Under the pieces are notes generated by a model. It searched no databases. It was not told the origin of the DNA and saw only the letters and a program-made list of their open reading frames with translations. Shown here one piece after another: positions 21,344 to 21,549 of a DNA stretch of 21,549 bases. How positions within the stretch are numbered: position 1 is the first letter of the stretch; every line of letters begins with the position of its first letter. Both the position numbers and the translations under genes were made by a program. Source of the DNA: Chloroflexota bacterium (GTDB taxonomy: Bacteria > Chloroflexota > Dehalococcoidia > Tepidiformales > Tepidiformaceae); NCBI GenBank assembly GCA_963169135.1, contig CAUJEQ010000060.1:1-21549 (forward strand). The letters are read 5' to 3'.

Positions 21344-21549
21344 CTACAGCGTGCCCTTGGTGCTCGGGATGTCGCCTCCGCGACGCGGGTCAATCCTGAC
21401 GGCGGCATCGAGCGCTCGGGCCATGGCTTTGAAAGCGGCCTCGATCTTGTGGTGGTCGTTCACTCCGGCCAGCACCGAGAGGTGGAGGTTGAGTTTCGCG
21501 GCGAAGGCGAACGATTCGAGGAAGTGGTTGAACAGGTCGGGCGGCAGGC
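21344..21549 (-). CDS. hisB: Imidazoleglycerol-phosphate dehydratase, C-terminal part (5' end outside window)
   Basis: Enzyme of histidine synthesis that dehydrates imidazoleglycerol phosphate to imidazoleacetol phosphate. The last 68 codons are visible, with stop TAG at 21344-21346. LPPDLFNHFLESFAFAAK, then NDHHKIEAAFKAMARAL (the second HHxxE metal-binding motif) and the ending IPSTKGTL are diagnostic for HisB. The 5' part lies beyond the window. No his gene follows downstream, so hisB is the last gene of its unit here. Confidence 0.95.
   Translation of the reverse strand, partial: LPPDLFNHFLESFAFAAKLNLHLSVLAGVNDHHKIEAAFKAMARALDAAVRIDPRRGGDIPSTKGTL

Noticed and set aside
1..21549. tRNA, rRNA, CRISPR or insertion sequences
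   Set aside because: Gaps between genes are at most about 145 bp and show no cloverleaf, regular repeat array, transposase or terminal inverted repeats.

Overview
The window is a gene-dense, GC-rich stretch of an ordinary bacterial chromosome: 24 protein genes (two of them cut by the window edges), no tRNA or rRNA, no insertion sequence and no CRISPR array that I can see. The best guess for the source is a Chloroflexota bacterium, perhaps of the Dehalococcoidia/Tepidiforma kind. This is inferred from the mix of genes: a GuaB3-type IMPDH paralog, paired class III CoA-transferases beside a nitronate-monooxygenase-like flavoprotein, a tight dnaX-ybaB-recR-recO-fmdB run, and a four-cysteine MetRS. 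No marker gene proves it. Ten of the 22 complete genes with an assigned start use GTG or TTG.

Layout. (1) 1-1815, plus strand: the end of prfA, then prmC (which methylates the release factors), then a Cof-type HAD phosphatase, all overlapping. (2) 1828-3661, minus: guaB3 from a good sigma70-like promoter, followed by an overlapping gene for a secreted, C-terminally anchored protein of unknown role. (3) 3806-8120, plus: rsmI, metG, tatD and a long-chain polyprenyl diphosphate synthase; the last three overlap by 4 nt (TTGA, ATGA). (4) 8133-11918, minus: dnaX, ybaB/ebfC, recR, recO, fmdB, a replication-repair operon with gaps of 0-8 nt. (5) 11997-15669, minus: a nitronate monooxygenase family protein and two different CaiB/BaiF CoA-transferases, probably one catabolic operon. 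(6) 15776-16622, plus: a small two-helix membrane protein and a lipoprotein, both unknown. (7) 16677-17510, minus: a membrane-anchored cyclophilin ending at a strong hairpin terminator. (8) 17622-21222, minus: an APH/ACAD10-like phosphotransferase, a small helical protein, a CoA-type Nudix hydrolase and murE; the first three overlap by ATGA. (9) 21344-21549, minus: the 3' end of hisB.

How the parts fit. Sections 1, 3 and 4 are housekeeping (translation termination, rRNA methylation, tRNA charging, DNA quality control, replication clamp loading and RecFOR repair). Sections 5 and 8 are the most informative accessory parts: both look like acyl-CoA metabolism (CoA transfer, flavin oxidation, a hydroxyacid-type kinase, CoA-ester hydrolysis). 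No clear defence, mobile or wholly new system is visible. The points worth following are variant catalytic motifs in MetRS, PrmC and MurE, the retained catalytic cysteine of GuaB3, and the two acyl-CoA-type operons.
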